Below are positions 1 to 12,227 of a DNA stretch of 64,000 nt, one piece after another. Position 1 is the first letter of the stretch, and every line of letters starts with the position of its first letter. The notes under the pieces were generated by a model that worked only from the letters and a program-made list of their open reading frames with translations, did not search any database and was not told the origin of the DNA. Location of the stretch: assembly GCA_973895155.1 (NCBI GenBank), contig OZ316891.1:3224001-3288000 (forward strand), given 5' to 3'. This DNA comes from Marsupella aquatica. Lineage: Eukaryota; Marchantiophyta. Position numbers and translations under genes: made by a program.

Positions 1-2418
1 GGGTTTTCCTTATACCAGCTAGATAAAGTATAGTGAACATCCTGGCAAGGCATGGTATTGGTCTGGTATTTATACTATACCAGATATCCAAAATCTCAAG
101 GTAATCTCAAGGTATATGAAAGGGGGTATCGCAGATATTAGACCTGTTATAGATACTATACAGAGTTTAGGGTGACTAGGTTGCACTCGGGTAGTATTAT
201 AATAAATTAAGAGTCATAATAGCAGTTCAACTATGTTATCAAGAAAATGAGTCTCCTTTAACTTGGACAATTTATACATAATAAACTTGGCATGATGCTT
301 TGACTTTAGGGTGAACCTCTATCAAAATTAGTAAATGTTATAATCAGCTCGTGCTTCATCAATCTTTTTCTTGGCTTGAAAGCCAAAAGCAGACACATCC
401 AAGTGAGATTGACTTCTTGCTCTAATGCATGTGATTTTATACAGGGTAGTCAGAGGGGCAATACTGAGGGATTGATAGGGACCCAAAGCAGGAAGGAGAG
501 AGAGTTGATTGAGGTCCACATGGACCAACCAGGGGCTAAGAAGAAACCAAGACTCACACCTTTACACCCCACCCACACATACACACCTCAATATACACAC
601 CCTCACACCCCTTGCCTGTGGAGGGGGGAATTGAACTTAAAACTTTTCGGTTCTTGGCTCATCCACAGCCAACTGACTAGTACTTCATCAATTTTGCATC
701 AACCAACAACATCAATGGTGTTGGAGGGGGGGGGGGTTTAAACTTGAGACCTTTTGGTTCTAGGCTCATCTGTTGGCCAACTGACTAGTGCTTGATCAAT
801 TTTGCATCAACCAACAACATCACTGATGTCACCTTCAGTAGCCAAGAAGTCACCAATGTTAGCAGTCTTTGAAATTGAGTCCACCCTACAGTTATCTGGC
901 CAATTCTTGACATCATCGTCAATATCTCACAGTATTTCAACTCAAGTCTATGTGGATGAAGGTTTGTTGGCACACAAGCAGTCAAGAACATGCCTAAAAA
1001 ATACGTGCTTGCATTCAATAAGAGAGCCGGGAATGCCAAGGAATTGGTAATAAGTCCTCTCATTCTCCTTCCACCAAGCCAGGGGAGCCACATTTGATGG
1101 GACACAAACTTGCCTAACATATCTTAGTTCCTTTTCTTCTTACTCTTTTAAATGGGAAATATGTGAAATCCAAAAGAAAGGGAAGAGTCCGTCATAACAT
1201 TTGAACCCCAAGGCCTATCAATCTCCACTCAAGTGAGCTACCACACAGCCATGCTTCTCTGGGCCTTGCCTAACATATCTTACTTTGTGATCTTACTTGG
1301 CCTTGCATACATGTTGGCTCAAAGCAAGATACAGTGGGTCTAAGTTGAGAAAATTTAATACGCATCTCAATACCTATTTGTAATACCATTTTGAAGCATA
1401 GAGTAGACCTTAAAGAAGGGAAGTGAGTCTGAAAAAATTCAAATTCAAAAGTAGTCCACTCAATAAGCCCTAACCACCAGAGTATTGACTTGCCAGCCTT
1501 GGTGAAGTACAATGATGAGGGCCCAACTACTTTGTCCTTGATGAGCGCAACTGATTTACTAGACTTTGTCCTTATGGTGGGAAGGAATTTTGCAAAGCAA
1601 TGCAGGCTAGGGGATCGTTGGTTGCTGCGTGCACTTTGAATGTGGCTTCTGATTGAAGCTCTTGAGGGAATCGTCTGCGCTGCCACAGTTTTGCAAAGAA
1701 CTGGACCGCCTTGTTGCAAATTTGGTGCTTCCTGGAAGCTTGTGTACTCGATTGGAGCCTGCAGGTGTGTGATCGACAACTAGTGAGCTAGCATGATCAA
1801 GGGACAATAAGACAACATTGCATTGGAAGAAGCGATCACAAAAGTATCGGTAACTTGACTTGCGCAAGCTTTGATTTGGTTGCTTTTGATTTTTGGATAG
1901 TTTTAATTTGCTTTCCCCTCCAGGATTTGACATTGTTAGCGCCTAAGCTAAGAATGTTATAACTGATCGACATTTCTTTGTTCTTTGAAGGCCTCTGTAT
2001 TGGCTAGAAAACAAGGGAGGAGTCTCAAAGCTTATTGGAGCTGGAACAACGTTACAACTGGGAGGTGCGAGCGTTGGAGCCAAACATCTCCTAAGCTTAG
2101 ACAGGTATATTTTGCTTGGACTGTCCTTATGATCTTTTGACGTGAAGGGATTGAGCTTAGGTCTGGATAGTATGGCGCTCTAGCCCTTATCATCTGCTAG
2201 AAAGCAGGGGATTAAAATTAAGTCCCACAAGTCTCCGCCATGTACATTCAACATCGGAAATGTTGGCATTTGCATATTAGTGTTGGAGTTGGGACGACAT
2301 TGGAGCTGGGAGGTGCGGGAGCTGAAGCCAAGCAAACAGGTATATAGTAAACACTCTTGCCCTTGTAATCTTTTGACACAAGGGATGAAGCACCTGAAGT
2401 CCAAATAGTATTGTGCTT
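1..2418. other. intergenic, no gene recognised
   Basis: I see no convincing gene. Open frames here are short, overlap on both strands and lack recognisable motifs. The stretch holds a CA-rich microsatellite-like patch around 555-620 and a local duplication (620-835, listed separately). Confidence 0.5.
620..835. repeat. imperfect tandem duplication, unit about 105 bp
   Basis: Two adjacent copies share a G-rich run followed by a TTCTTGGCTCATC / TTCTAGGCTCATC segment and the string CAATTTTGCATCAACCAACA. The first starts near 620 and the second near 723. The second copy has an expanded G run (about 13 G). No coding potential is apparent. Confidence 0.75.
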
Positions 2419-2717
2419 CTTGGGGGTCTCACTATATGGGGACCTCCCCAATCGTCTGTGACGTTTTTAGGCCTTGGACCCCCTAAAATGTAAGAATTTT
2501 TTATTATTTTTTAACCCCTATAAAGTTGGAATATTCTTGGAATATTCTAAAAATTGGATTAAAAAGACCCTAATGTTCTTATAAGTCTCAAAATTGAATT
2601 TAAAAGATCCTATTGTTCTTCTACAAAAATTCTTAAGTCTTCCCTTAGAACCAATAAAATGACCCTATCCTTCGTCGCACGTGATATGCCATTTTTTGTG
2701 GAAGTGAAACCCCCGAG
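2419..2717 (-). repeat. MITE-like element, family A, copy 1
   Basis: The ends are inverted copies of a 15-bp sequence: CTTGGGGGTCTCACT at 2419-2433 and, in reverse complement, CTCGGGGGTTTCACT at 2703-2717. The interior is AT-rich, has no ORF, and matches the copy at 47124-47355 in opposite orientation. More diverged members are at 43874-44172 and 54677-54883. Size, terminal inverted repeats and lack of coding content fit a non-autonomous DNA transposon (MITE). The superfamily is not determined. Confidence 0.7.
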
Positions 2718-3020
2718 TTGCGCTTGTGCCCTTATCATCTATTCAACATTGGGGGATTGAAGGCCCTGAGAGTCTCCGTCATGTTTATTCAATCATCCCA
2801 ATGGTGTCGGTTGCATTAGGCAACATTTGAACTGGAGCAAGAGGTGGAAGGCACACATTTCTCTCTGATGCTCGTAAATTGTCATTAGGTTTAGTGATCT
2901 TGGCAGACCGGAAAAGCCGCTTAGCCAGATGACTATATCACCACTCGGGGACTCATAGTCTGGTGACAAACCTGGTCCGTCCAAATTGGCCATTTCTCTT
3001 GACAAGGATTCTGGACAGGG

Positions 3021-4037
3021 ATGATTGTTGACGACTTTGCAAAGGACCTTGACTACTTCCACCGTGTGATTGGCTTGCCAAGTGAGGACAAGAAGAATGG
3101 CTACAAGGAGGGGATTGTGGGGATTCCCGATGAGGACATCCACAATCTGATTTGCGCATTAGATGGGATTGAGAAATTTCAGTAGTACACTCTGGAGGTT
3201 GCTAGGGGACTATACAAAAGCGCATCTTGAAGAAGAGTGAACTGGGCTGCTTCCAGTGTGGACAAGCACAAAGGGCAACTGAGACTGAGGTTTGTCCGCA
3301 AAACTGCTTTGCAACTTGATTTGCCACCATGGAAGCGCATTGAGCACGAGTATACCCCACCTCTAGGCTTAAGTTTTAATGGTGTACTAAGCCCGTTATC
3401 AAAGTGTGGGTCAACACAAAGGAGTGGAGTTCCAGAAGAGCATGAAGATTGCCCTTCTTTTCTGCACAATCCATTGTCAAAGGATTGTGAAACAAAGGAG
3501 TCAGATGTACCGCTGGATGTAGGAGCTACCAGTGATGTGAAACATTTGCAAGGTGCGGTACCAGGCACTGAGGCACCTCAAACCTCAACATCAGATGTGC
3601 AAGTGAATATTGAGCACCTGAGCGAGAACTGTGCATCCCGATCCAAGCAACCAGATCAGGAGTTTTCAGTAGGCAAAGATTCTACCTCGCAAGAGGTCAC
3701 GTTTGAAGAGCCAAAGGTACAATGTCATGGCATCACTACTGGCACTCCTCTTTTAGGAAAGCATGTAGTTTTGGAATCCCGGCTAGGGGTTGTGGAGCAC
3801 TGTCTTTGAGAGCTCGGCCCGAAAGCAGAGAAGGCTCAAAATTTTGTAGTTGTGTGCAAAGCACGGATGGATACTGTTTACCTTGAGCTCGAAGAGCTTG
3901 GACTGGTGTTGTGTGAATTACGAACTTGGAAGGCTAAGTACTTGGTGGAAATGGATAAGATACATAGTGCTATGGAGGCAAAGGTGGCAGAGAAGAACCA
4001 ACTTTTTGATGACATTGCCTTGCTCAAAGCAAATTAA
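3021..4037 (+). pseudogene. decayed gene, unknown function, coiled-coil C-terminus
   Basis: One plus-strand frame runs about 338 codons from ATG 3021 to TAA 4035-4037 and is broken by three in-frame stops: TAG 3183-3185, TGA 3228-3230 and TGA 3807-3809. Each could arise by one C-to-T change (CAG to TAG, CGA to TGA). The flanking peptides read smoothly across the stops. Residues 1-54 are acidic (DDFAKDLDYF, IPDEDIHNLICALDGIEKF). Next comes a basic stretch ending in LDLPPWKR, then a Ser/Thr/Glu-rich linker, and the last 70 residues are a charged, Leu-rich likely coiled coil (ELEELG...EAKVAEKNQLFDDIALLKAN). The LPPWKR motif recalls the end of the plant DUF506/PDDEXK_6 family, but that link is weak. 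It could also be one exon of a larger gene or a fragment captured by a transposon. Confidence 0.5.
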
Positions 4038-6829
4038 GCTGGAAGATCCTGATGACGATGACACGGAAGGAGGTTCCGATCAGGTAACTATACTTCAATC
4101 AAGTTCCTTATGTGTTTTGAAGTATTGGCTTCAATGTCTTGAATCCTGTTTTCATATTGTTCTTCATTCTGTGTTCTTCATAAGTAATTGTTGTACATAA
4201 CATCTGAACCAGTTAGGTTGGGACTTTGGTAGGCAATCTATGAGTATTGTGAAGCCAGATTTCTAGCATGTTGCAATGACACAAAATGATTTGGAATTGA
4301 CTGGAAACTTTGAAGTCTGGTCCAGGTTCTAATTAGGGATCGGTGTAGTAGGTGTGCTTCCCATGGGCCGGAGCTTCCTCTGTCTAAGGCATGAGAGAAT
4401 ACATACATCTGAGTATGGAAAGAGAAAACTTTTTGGTATGTGAGTCCAGAGGCACCAACAAACACCGCAGAGACAGGCTAATTAAGGTATCCATATCTTT
4501 CTTAACCCATCCAAGGAACAAGTCATGCACATGCATGATAATCCAAAAACTAAGACATGGATAATCTTCAGAATGCCTTTCAGTAAAATTACTACAGCAA
4601 GACCTCCAAGTAGAACATTTGACAATATATACCCAAATGCCATCATCACTAACATCTGGATACAATCTCAAAACCTCCAGATAGAGAGTGAATTTTTGTC
4701 ATGAGCTCTGGGATGATACGACTTAGTCAGTTTTCAGAACAATGAAGAATTAAATAGAAGCTGAGGACGAAAGCGGTAGATTTGTGCTCCAATGTTTGTG
4801 GGGTAAATCTCATACAACCAGGAAAAGAAACTGGGGACTCAATTTGTCTGGTTTGTTAATATTTGTATTTGCATGACACAGAGAGAAATTACATGTCCAT
4901 GGACTGGACTCCAATTAGGTCATGGGAAAGCAAACCGTTCGCCAACAGCAATAAAATCCCAGACGAAGCAATAGGCAAAACAAAGGAAGCCAGAAAACTG
5001 GGCAGGAAGGGGAACAAGTACGTACCGTGTAGGACACACAACATACTTGCGATGCACACCACTCAATATCCAGGAAAAGCTGACCTCCTTGTCCTCCTCT
5101 CCATCCTCCACCACAAGTCAGAGCACATGACATGAAGGCCGTAGTCCGCCACAAGAATGCCATAGCTCAAACTCGCATTCTCAATCAAAAAAACTGGAAC
5201 CCTAAACCCTAAACTTCCAATCGGTAGCAAAAGTGAAATTCCAATCAATCAACAGGAATCCTCCGCCTTTCTCCAATGCTACTTTCCATGCAAATTTTTG
5301 AAGCCTTAGCATCCGTGTGGAACGATGCAGGCAACTAGAACCCACACGCCTCTCACCTTTCTCATTCTCTGTGTGTTAGACGAGTGGCGAGGGAAATTCT
5401 CTCGAGTGTACAGAACCTTGGATAAGTGCAATGTGGATAAGTGCAAGTTACTCACTAAATGACAAAAGTGTGCCTCTACATGACAAATAGATAACTGCAT
5501 TTCCATCTATGAGTGTACACACGCAATGACTGATAAGTGCAACTACATGAACATGAAGTAGTAGTTTCATGCATTGATCAAGTTTAATCATGTAATATGA
5601 GAGCACGGGGTTTGAGTAGCCCATGTGTCCTACCTGACAACAGACCACACATGCCTCAGCCAGTTCCCATTCACCCCGCCATCCACTTATTAAATAGTGC
5701 AGAGCAAGCACATATGGGACAGTGCATAAATGATATCATGTGCACTTATAGGATAATGCAGCCCCTGGATAAGTGCTGGCTGGTTATGTCTTGCCTGGAG
5801 CCTCCACTTAGACACGGTTCACTAGTAAGAACAGAGGAATTTTAGTGGGGAATGATTTAAAGCTGCAGTTGGTTCCATGGTGCCGTCATTCCCAAAGAAT
5901 TGGGCCTGATCTCTCCAAGATTGTGGGAATGATGGACCACCCTGACAACCTAGCTTCCACCAGAGCTAGGTTCCATGCATGAATGACCAGATGCTCCAAA
6001 CACTCCCAGCCTACAGTAGTGCATGGTAACACTACACAACTGATGGTAAAAAATAAAAGTGATTCATCCATGCAACTTGTGTGCAAACCTGATGGTCTGA
6101 AAGCAAGTAAGAATCCTTTACTTGTCTTGAATGAATGAGAAGGCTCCTAATGGGGCCCACATAAATACTAGCCGGGGATCAATACAACAAATATAGATCA
6201 ACGGGAGTGAAACCAGTGAGGATAGATCAACCGCTATGATAGGAATGTACACCTAACTAACATTGTAATCACTAGAGAATAGATGAGAGTAATCCGCCAT
6301 GAATCACGGTGGAAGTGGGGTGTCTCATATCATCATGAGTAGCACTTCAGATAGCGCAGGATCTAAGTTACTTCCTGGTTACTTACAACATGGTCAAAAT
6401 GAAATGGAAAGAAATAAAAGGTCCAATAAAGAAATTCATCCATAAACACCACTGGCCTTCTTGATGTGGAGATGCTTGTCTTGTGAAGTCCTGATCCTGT
6501 CTTAATGTCTATTAATGATTTAGGAGTTAGGGAAAAGCCGGTGCATGGGCCAGTGAGGACGTGTACGTCAAACAGACTCTTTAGCAGTCTGGCGTGTGTC
6601 ACTTTGACATCATTGTGAAAATGGCTAAAGAGGATCACAAGAATGGACAACCAGCAGCTCATGAATGATAATTTGAACTTTGAAGGGTTTCCTCTAGTAA
6701 TGTTTCTGGAGGTCTTGGCAGTAAACCGGTCCCTCTGGGCAACCACAAATCAAATCAAAACTTCCTGCCTGGGCAAGCACAATCAATCAATCAATTGCTC
6801 TTGTCCCCAGTATCTTGGTCCCTTCTATT
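4038..6829. other. intergenic, no gene recognised
   Basis: No gene is supported. Between about 5417 and 5785 the motif GATAAGTGC occurs several times in direct orientation (near 5421, 5434, 5540 and 5768) and once inverted (about 5737), which could be subterminal repeats of an unidentified DNA transposon. A telomere-like AACCCTAAACCCTAAAC lies near 5200-5216. Confidence 0.45.
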
Positions 6830-7030
6830 CCCAAGAAACATGTTCAAGTTCATTGCCAAAGGATCTTTCTTACCCCATCTGCAGAATGACTTAGTTTAAG
6901 ACTGAGGTAGGGAGTGGGATCACTCCAACATGGTAGATAAGTCCATTTGTGTGCGGCTTTTGGCCTCTTGAAGACTAGGAACCACAAGCATTCCCACCTG
7001 CCCCATAAACACACACAGGCCTGTTACAAG
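6830..7030. repeat. dispersed repeat, family B, copy 1
   Basis: This stretch resembles 51150-51350 in the same orientation. Shared blocks include TTCAAGTTCAT, GGGATCACTCCAAC / GGCATCACTCCAAC, AGATAAGT, and the CCCACCTGCCC segment. It is non-coding, of unknown type, and its boundaries are approximate. Confidence 0.5.
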
Positions 7031-8055
7031 GTTAGGGAGTTGGGCCCTGAAAAGTCACATCAGAATCCTAAAACCGGTTTTATTGTTTTGTTTCTGACTA
7101 AGGAGCATATTATTTTCATTTAATCTAGCTTGTACTTATCTTGGTACTGTACTATTTTATTCTTTGCATGCTTTCATAATCTAATTTGCATTGAGTTGCT
7201 CTTCATGGCCCTGACAGATGGTTTTGGGGGCTCTAGTGTGTCAAACCTCTCCTTGTAAGTTTACTCCAAAGCTCTCTTAGTCTTTGCAGTTTGTTGCCCA
7301 GTTGGGTTTTGATTGTAGGGGACTTTAAGAGTTTCTGGCTCTTTGATCTCCAGGAGTTCCCTTGCGTTTCCCCTTTAATGGGTCTCCTGCATATGAGATC
7401 TTGTCTCCTAGTATGATGCTTTTTGTTCTTTGGCAGTGTTATATACATATCCTTGTCCTGATCCATGCCAGCAAAGGGTTTCAACTTTGACAATTTGCAT
7501 ATGAAAAGCTAAGCCTGTGAGCCTTTCTAAGGGATCCCATACTACGGGCTACATTTTTGGGTAACAAATACCCTAAAAATATAGAAGAAAAAGTGTTTAA
7601 ATCAATTAATTGTTCTAGCCCTATTTTAATAATTATGGTTGTATCTGGATACAGAACACAAATATCCTTCCAAAGAAATTTATAAGTTTTACACTAATTC
7701 TAATAAAAATACAATACTTAATTGGTTCTTGTGATGAGTCATATTTAACTGTGCTTACAATGAATTGGAAGAAAACATTCATGCTTTTCATGAGTCACCA
7801 AAGAAACTATTAGTGCTTTTGATGAGTCGCCAAAGAAAGCATTAGTGTTTGTGATGAGTCAAAGAAAACACACAGCTTGTGATCAGCCGGAAACATATTT
7901 ATGCTTGTCATGAGTTGGAAGAAAACATTGTCTTTAACGGTCCAGTTAGAGAACTTCAAAAATCTGAGAACTTTATTAATAAATAAGCCATATATTGGAT
8001 TGGACGGCAGAGGCTAGGTGCAACTATGAACAAAAATCAAATGGCTTAGGGGAGA
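7031..8055. other. intergenic with degenerate short tandem repeats
   Basis: No gene is seen. From about 7730 to 7930 a degenerate unit of roughly 35-60 bp built on TGATGAGTC and AAAGAAA recurs four to five times. The sequence up to 8055 is the left flank of the retrotransposon. Confidence 0.5.
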
Positions 8056-8060
8056 CATAG
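8056..8060. repeat. target-site duplication of retrotransposon (left)
   Basis: CATAG sits directly before the LTR (TGTCACTTGCC...) and is repeated at 33521-33525 directly after the other LTR end (...GTTACA). A 5-bp duplication is typical of Ty3/gypsy integration. It defines the whole 8061-33520 interval as one insertion. Confidence 0.95.
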
Positions 8061-8824
8061 TGTCACTTGCCTATCCAACGATTAATACGTGCAAACCGTA
8101 CTTTTCTTCGCTTAAACCGTTGGTATCGTATTACGGGGTCGTGGAGGGACGCTATTTGGAGTATTTCCACACCTAAGGATGAGTATGTTTGATTCCGCTC
8201 CCGGAAGTGTACTTTTTGATCAAGTCTACCAACTGGTCTCTCCGTTTTTGATCAAGTCCAAGGGACTGGTCCTACCATCTACACCTCATACCCACCGGGT
8301 GAGTGCTGTCACCACCCCCCTCTCAACGGGCAAGCATACAAACGTTTACAATAAGGTTTGAACACTAGTGACAAGGGCAAATGTTTCCACAACGAAACCG
8401 ACCCCATGCACTAGGGGAGGAAAACAAACAACACAAGCAACAACAAGTGACACACAAAATATTGGAACCTCAAGCCAAATCCATATCTCTTGGTGTTTCC
8501 CGTAACACATGCAAGGACAACCCGGCCTCCTGCCGTCTGCCCAACTCCTGCCTCCCGGGGACAAGTGCTACGTTCTCCCCTCACTACTCTGGCTTGAACT
8601 TCTCCTAATCGGTGCGCTACTCACAAAAGCTACTCAAAAGCATCAAAGCACTACGCTGAGTTTTCCCCCCCAACTACTTCGGGGCTCTCCCCCTAAATAC
8701 CAAAAAACCACACCAAAGCACCCCTCATGGGGTCACAACGATGGCGGCTTCCCTAGCGGCGCCGCTAAAACCCTGCACTAAGAAATCCCTAAACTAAAAA
8801 GGCATGCGGCACACACATGCTGCT

Positions 8825-8843
8825 AAAACCCTAAACCCTAAAC
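8825..8843. promoter_or_regulatory. telo-box-like motif in LTR
   Basis: The sequence AAAACCCTAAACCCTAAAC consists of plant telomere repeat units on the C-rich strand. The other LTR carries the same motif near 19564-19582. In plants such telo boxes bind Myb-type telomere-repeat factors in promoters. Any role here is inference. Confidence 0.5.
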
Positions 8844-9217
8844 AAGGGGCCGACGATGCCTTCGATGGCGCCCCAACTGTACTCCGTGAACCCTGAAATT
8901 GCAAGGCACCCCACAATGGCCGAAACTAGGTGCCCTATCAATTGTACTTTTGAGCTCACCCTTGGATAGCCCTTCTCCTCCTGATCCCGAATCACTCAGC
9001 CGCACTCGCAACGGACATCGGACGCCTGAGTTATGGTCGTTTCCGTATCGCGAAAACACAATTTCGCCGGGCCATAACTTGCTCATCCTGGCTCAGTTTG
9101 AGGAGCGCCGCCTCTTGTTGGAATCAGCTCCGCGAGCTCTTTCCAACAAGCCCGTGAGTGACCCCTCAAAAAAAATTTGGAAATCCAGAGGCCGTACAAC
9201 CACATCCGTACGACTAT

Positions 9218-11071
9218 CTACTCCTCCTCTTCTTCACTCTCGGTGCCCCGGCTTGTGCCCCGTGAGTGGGCCTCCTCTTCATCACTCACGGGAGTGAGTG
9301 CCACCTCACTTTTCTTCTTCTTTACCGAGGTACTCTTCGTGCTGCCGCTCCCTTGCTTCCTCAAAGTGGCCAAGGCCTGCCACGCCTTGATGTACCCCTC
9401 ACCAATGGTGTCCTTCCATAGGGTAGCCTCTTCTCCGGACTGCAACTCCAACGGTAGAACTTGCCCTATGGCCATGGGAGTCCCGGGGGTGACAGACCTG
9501 GGTGGCATCCCCGTACTGACCTGAGCCTCCCGTAACGATTTCCGTACCTCCCGGAGCTTCTTCTCCAAGCCCTTGCTCTTCTCCTAACTCTTCTTGGCTC
9601 CATCCAACAAGGGCCCATACTTCCCACTAACCTCCTTCACCACCATCTCAATAGCCTGGGAGATCAAATCCGGGGGAAGTGTGGAGCTAGGTGTGTCGGG
9701 GCTCTTCCGTTTCCCCAGACTCAAGGCCTCACTCCTCTTTGCTCGTGTCTCAAAGGCGGCCACCTGACTCCGTAGTGCTCCCACCTGGTTTCTCCACTCC
9801 ACCACTTCTCCAGAATCCTGCTTCTCTTTGGCCAATGCTTGTCTCAACGCTCCCACCTCTTTTGCTTCCTTGGCCTTGGTGGACAAGGCTCCCTTCAAGT
9901 TGGAGATCTCTACGTGAGCTGCTTGGAGAAGCTTAACCTTCTCATGAATGGTCCCCTCCTTGGCCTTGATCACCTCCTTCAGAGACAGGGTACTCTGCTC
10001 TAACGTCTCTACTCTGGCTGTGGCGTGCTTGAGAGAATCTCTCAATGCGTGGACTAGCTTGAGTCCTTCATGGACTCCCTCTCTGAAATCCCGTAGCTCT
10101 GCCAGGTAAACATCCGGAATGTTGTAGACTAGGGGCTTTTTCGGATCTCCCACGAGTGATTCAAGCCACTCCAACGTGTAGTCCTCATCCTGGTTTTCTT
10201 CTCCTCTATCGTCATCCCCACCAGCCGACGATGATTCCTGCGTGAGCTTCCCTAAAACGGTAGTGGCAATACTCCGGATCTCCATGGTGAGAGATGATCC
10301 CGTGTCTTCCTGTCCTGGGGAACCAATCAACCCTTCTGCCCTGGCCAATACAAATGACCTTATCAAATGTACAGCCCCACCTGGTTTCACACTCCCGGGA
10401 TCAGCGGCCAACAGCTTCTTCAACCCGTAGTACCACCATCCGTACACATGGGCTGGGTAGTTCTTGATGTCCATAGCTACCACGAAATGCTCTTCATTCA
10501 CCACCCCGGATTGCACGTTGCCAAGGACCCATTGATGAACCTTGGCCAGGAATCCCTTATACTCAACATCCTTGACAGCAGAAAGAGGGATGGTAGTGGT
10601 GGAGGTGGGATTAATCACCCAAGTGGCCACCATCTTCAACGTGAGTTCTCCCCTAATGTTCCGAGGTGTGAATGAGAATTTATGATTCTCCAGAAACAAC
10701 AGCCTAGCCAACTCCCCATGGGGCACTACACGTTTGAGACATTCAAAGTAGATTCCCTTTGTTCGTAACTCCATCCCGGCCTCAATGTCCCAGCTCTTCC
10801 CCGGAGGGATGGTAATCTCCACCTTCATGAATTCTGTAACCCCGGTGGCTTGGAAAATATTCCGACAATCCTCCATCACCTTGGTGGAGGTCTTGGGATA
10901 AATTTGACGAAAAATCCTCCTACCCACCGGTGTGGAACCTGCTGCCAATCCCGTGCTCATCGTAGCTTCTCTCTCTTCTCTCTCCCTTGCAATCAAAGTC
11001 TCCACGTAGTCACGGTAAGCAGCCTTGTATCTCCGAATGCGTGCCACACTAAACTCCGGTTGATCTAGCAT
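9218..11071 (-). pseudogene. ORF encoded inside the 3' LTR, about 617 codons
   Basis: The reading frame runs from ATG 11071 to TAG 9218-9220 in the same sense as gag-pol. One internal TAG at 9584-9586 (after residue 495) breaks it. The other LTR has CAG there, so the stop is a C-to-T mutation in this copy. Residues 1 to about 280 look globular (for example ITIPPGKSWDIEAGMEL and DIKNYPAHVYGWWYYGLKKLL). An acidic linker follows, then a long likely coiled coil (about 320-460), a basic patch (LGKRKSP), and an acidic tail with a terminal E run. I do not recognise a family. It sits upstream of gag in the 5' LTR transcript, so it could be an accessory or capsid-related protein. That is inference. 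Confidence 0.75.
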
Positions 11072-11399
11072 TCATGCATCCCGAAATCAAATCCTCAATC
11101 ACCAAATCCCGTCACCCGTAGCAATGTCAATTCCCTGGCCCGAAACAGCCCCCGTAGCCCGATTAATTTATTTCTCTCAATCCCCTTCGTCGTCACTCCA
11201 TGTTGCTGTCGTTAATGCCCGGACAGTCCCCGCAATCCCCCATGAGTGAACCTTGAGAAGAATTGGAGAGAGAGCTCAAATAATTGTAACATAAGGAGAA
11301 AGCTTTCGGCAATAAGAGAGAGAAACTCGAGTTTGCTTTCGGCAAGAGAAGGGTCGTGTGAAAAGGAGAAAAGAGGGGAGAGAAAAAAAACAATGAAAT

Positions 11400-11950
11400 C
11401 CTTCCCGGGAGCAGCTTTTTGCCTTGCGCCCCAGAGCCCTCCTTTGTCTCGACTCGCGGGAGTCCCCCTTCCTCGTAGCTTGCGTCCGTGCGGGCTCGCG
11501 GCCCCGCTGCCCGGTCACTCGCGGAGCCCCTTAAGGGGGTTTTAATTTCCCCCTCCTCCTGCAGCTCGCGTCCTCGCACCTCGCACCTAGCAGCTCCCTG
11601 GCGGCTCGCGTCCCTATGCAGGGCTCGCTCGCCCCTCGCCACGCGGCTACCCTAATATCCCCCAGTCCTGCTGCCGGCCGGCTCCCTGCCCCCTGGCTCA
11701 CTCGCGGAGCTCGCGGCAGCTTCCACCAGCTGCCATTTAGTCCCCCTCATGGGGGTACAAGGTGCCTCCCCCGCTCCAGAGTGCTGCGCCCCTTTTTGGG
11801 GGATTTAATTTCCCCCCCGGCAGCCCCCCTTCACTCGCGGACACCCCTGCTCGCGCGGCAACTCGCAGCAGCTCCCGCCCTCGTGGAGCTCGCGGCCCTC
11901 CTTCCCGGTCACTCGCGGAAGGATTTAATGGGGGTTTAATTAAACCCCCC
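11400..11950 (-). promoter_or_regulatory. GC-rich LTR control region with CTCGCG cluster and G5/C5 palindromes
   Basis: CTCGCG occurs about eleven times between 11453 and 11917. Three hairpin-prone blocks pair G5 with C5 around an AT core, near 11535-11553, 11797-11815 and 11930-11949. The last is a perfect 20-bp palindrome, GGGGGTTTAATTAAACCCCC. The block lies upstream of the LTR ORF in the transcription sense, where a U3 promoter is expected. The same block recurs at about 32660-33220. I did not find an unambiguous TATA box. Confidence 0.5.
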
Positions 11951-12227
11951 ATACTCCCCCAGTCCTGCCTGAGTGTTGCCTTAGAAGGGGTGTTACCAAA
12001 AAATTAAAAATGCTTATTTCCCGGAATTCCTTACCTCCTCGGAAAGTCACGATTTTAAACCCCCCAGGTTTTGCCCCATAATTACCCCGGGTCTAGACAA
12101 AACTGTTGGGGTCTCCGACTATCCCGAGATGCTTAAAAAAACTTTACAAACTTAAAGAACATTAAAAAAACTTGCGTCTATGGGCTTATTTATTTACAGG
12201 TGTCTTGCTGGTGGCACTAATGGTGAC

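Noticed and set aside
1935-1949. Half-match to the MULE palindrome (TAGCGCCTAAGCTA)
   Set aside because: Only one arm fits. It is isolated and far from the element, so most likely chance.
7730-7930. Hammerhead-ribozyme-like TGATGAGTC...GAAA words
   Set aside because: The CUGAUGA core is changed, the bases between it and GAAA do not form stem II, and no stem I/III pairing or cleavage site is evident. It reads as a degenerate tandem repeat.
11193-11952. Open frames of 70-150 codons on both strands in the GC-rich LTR block
   Set aside because: They overlap in several frames and exist because stop codons are rare in GC-rich sequence. They hold no motifs, and the two LTR copies do not preserve the same products.
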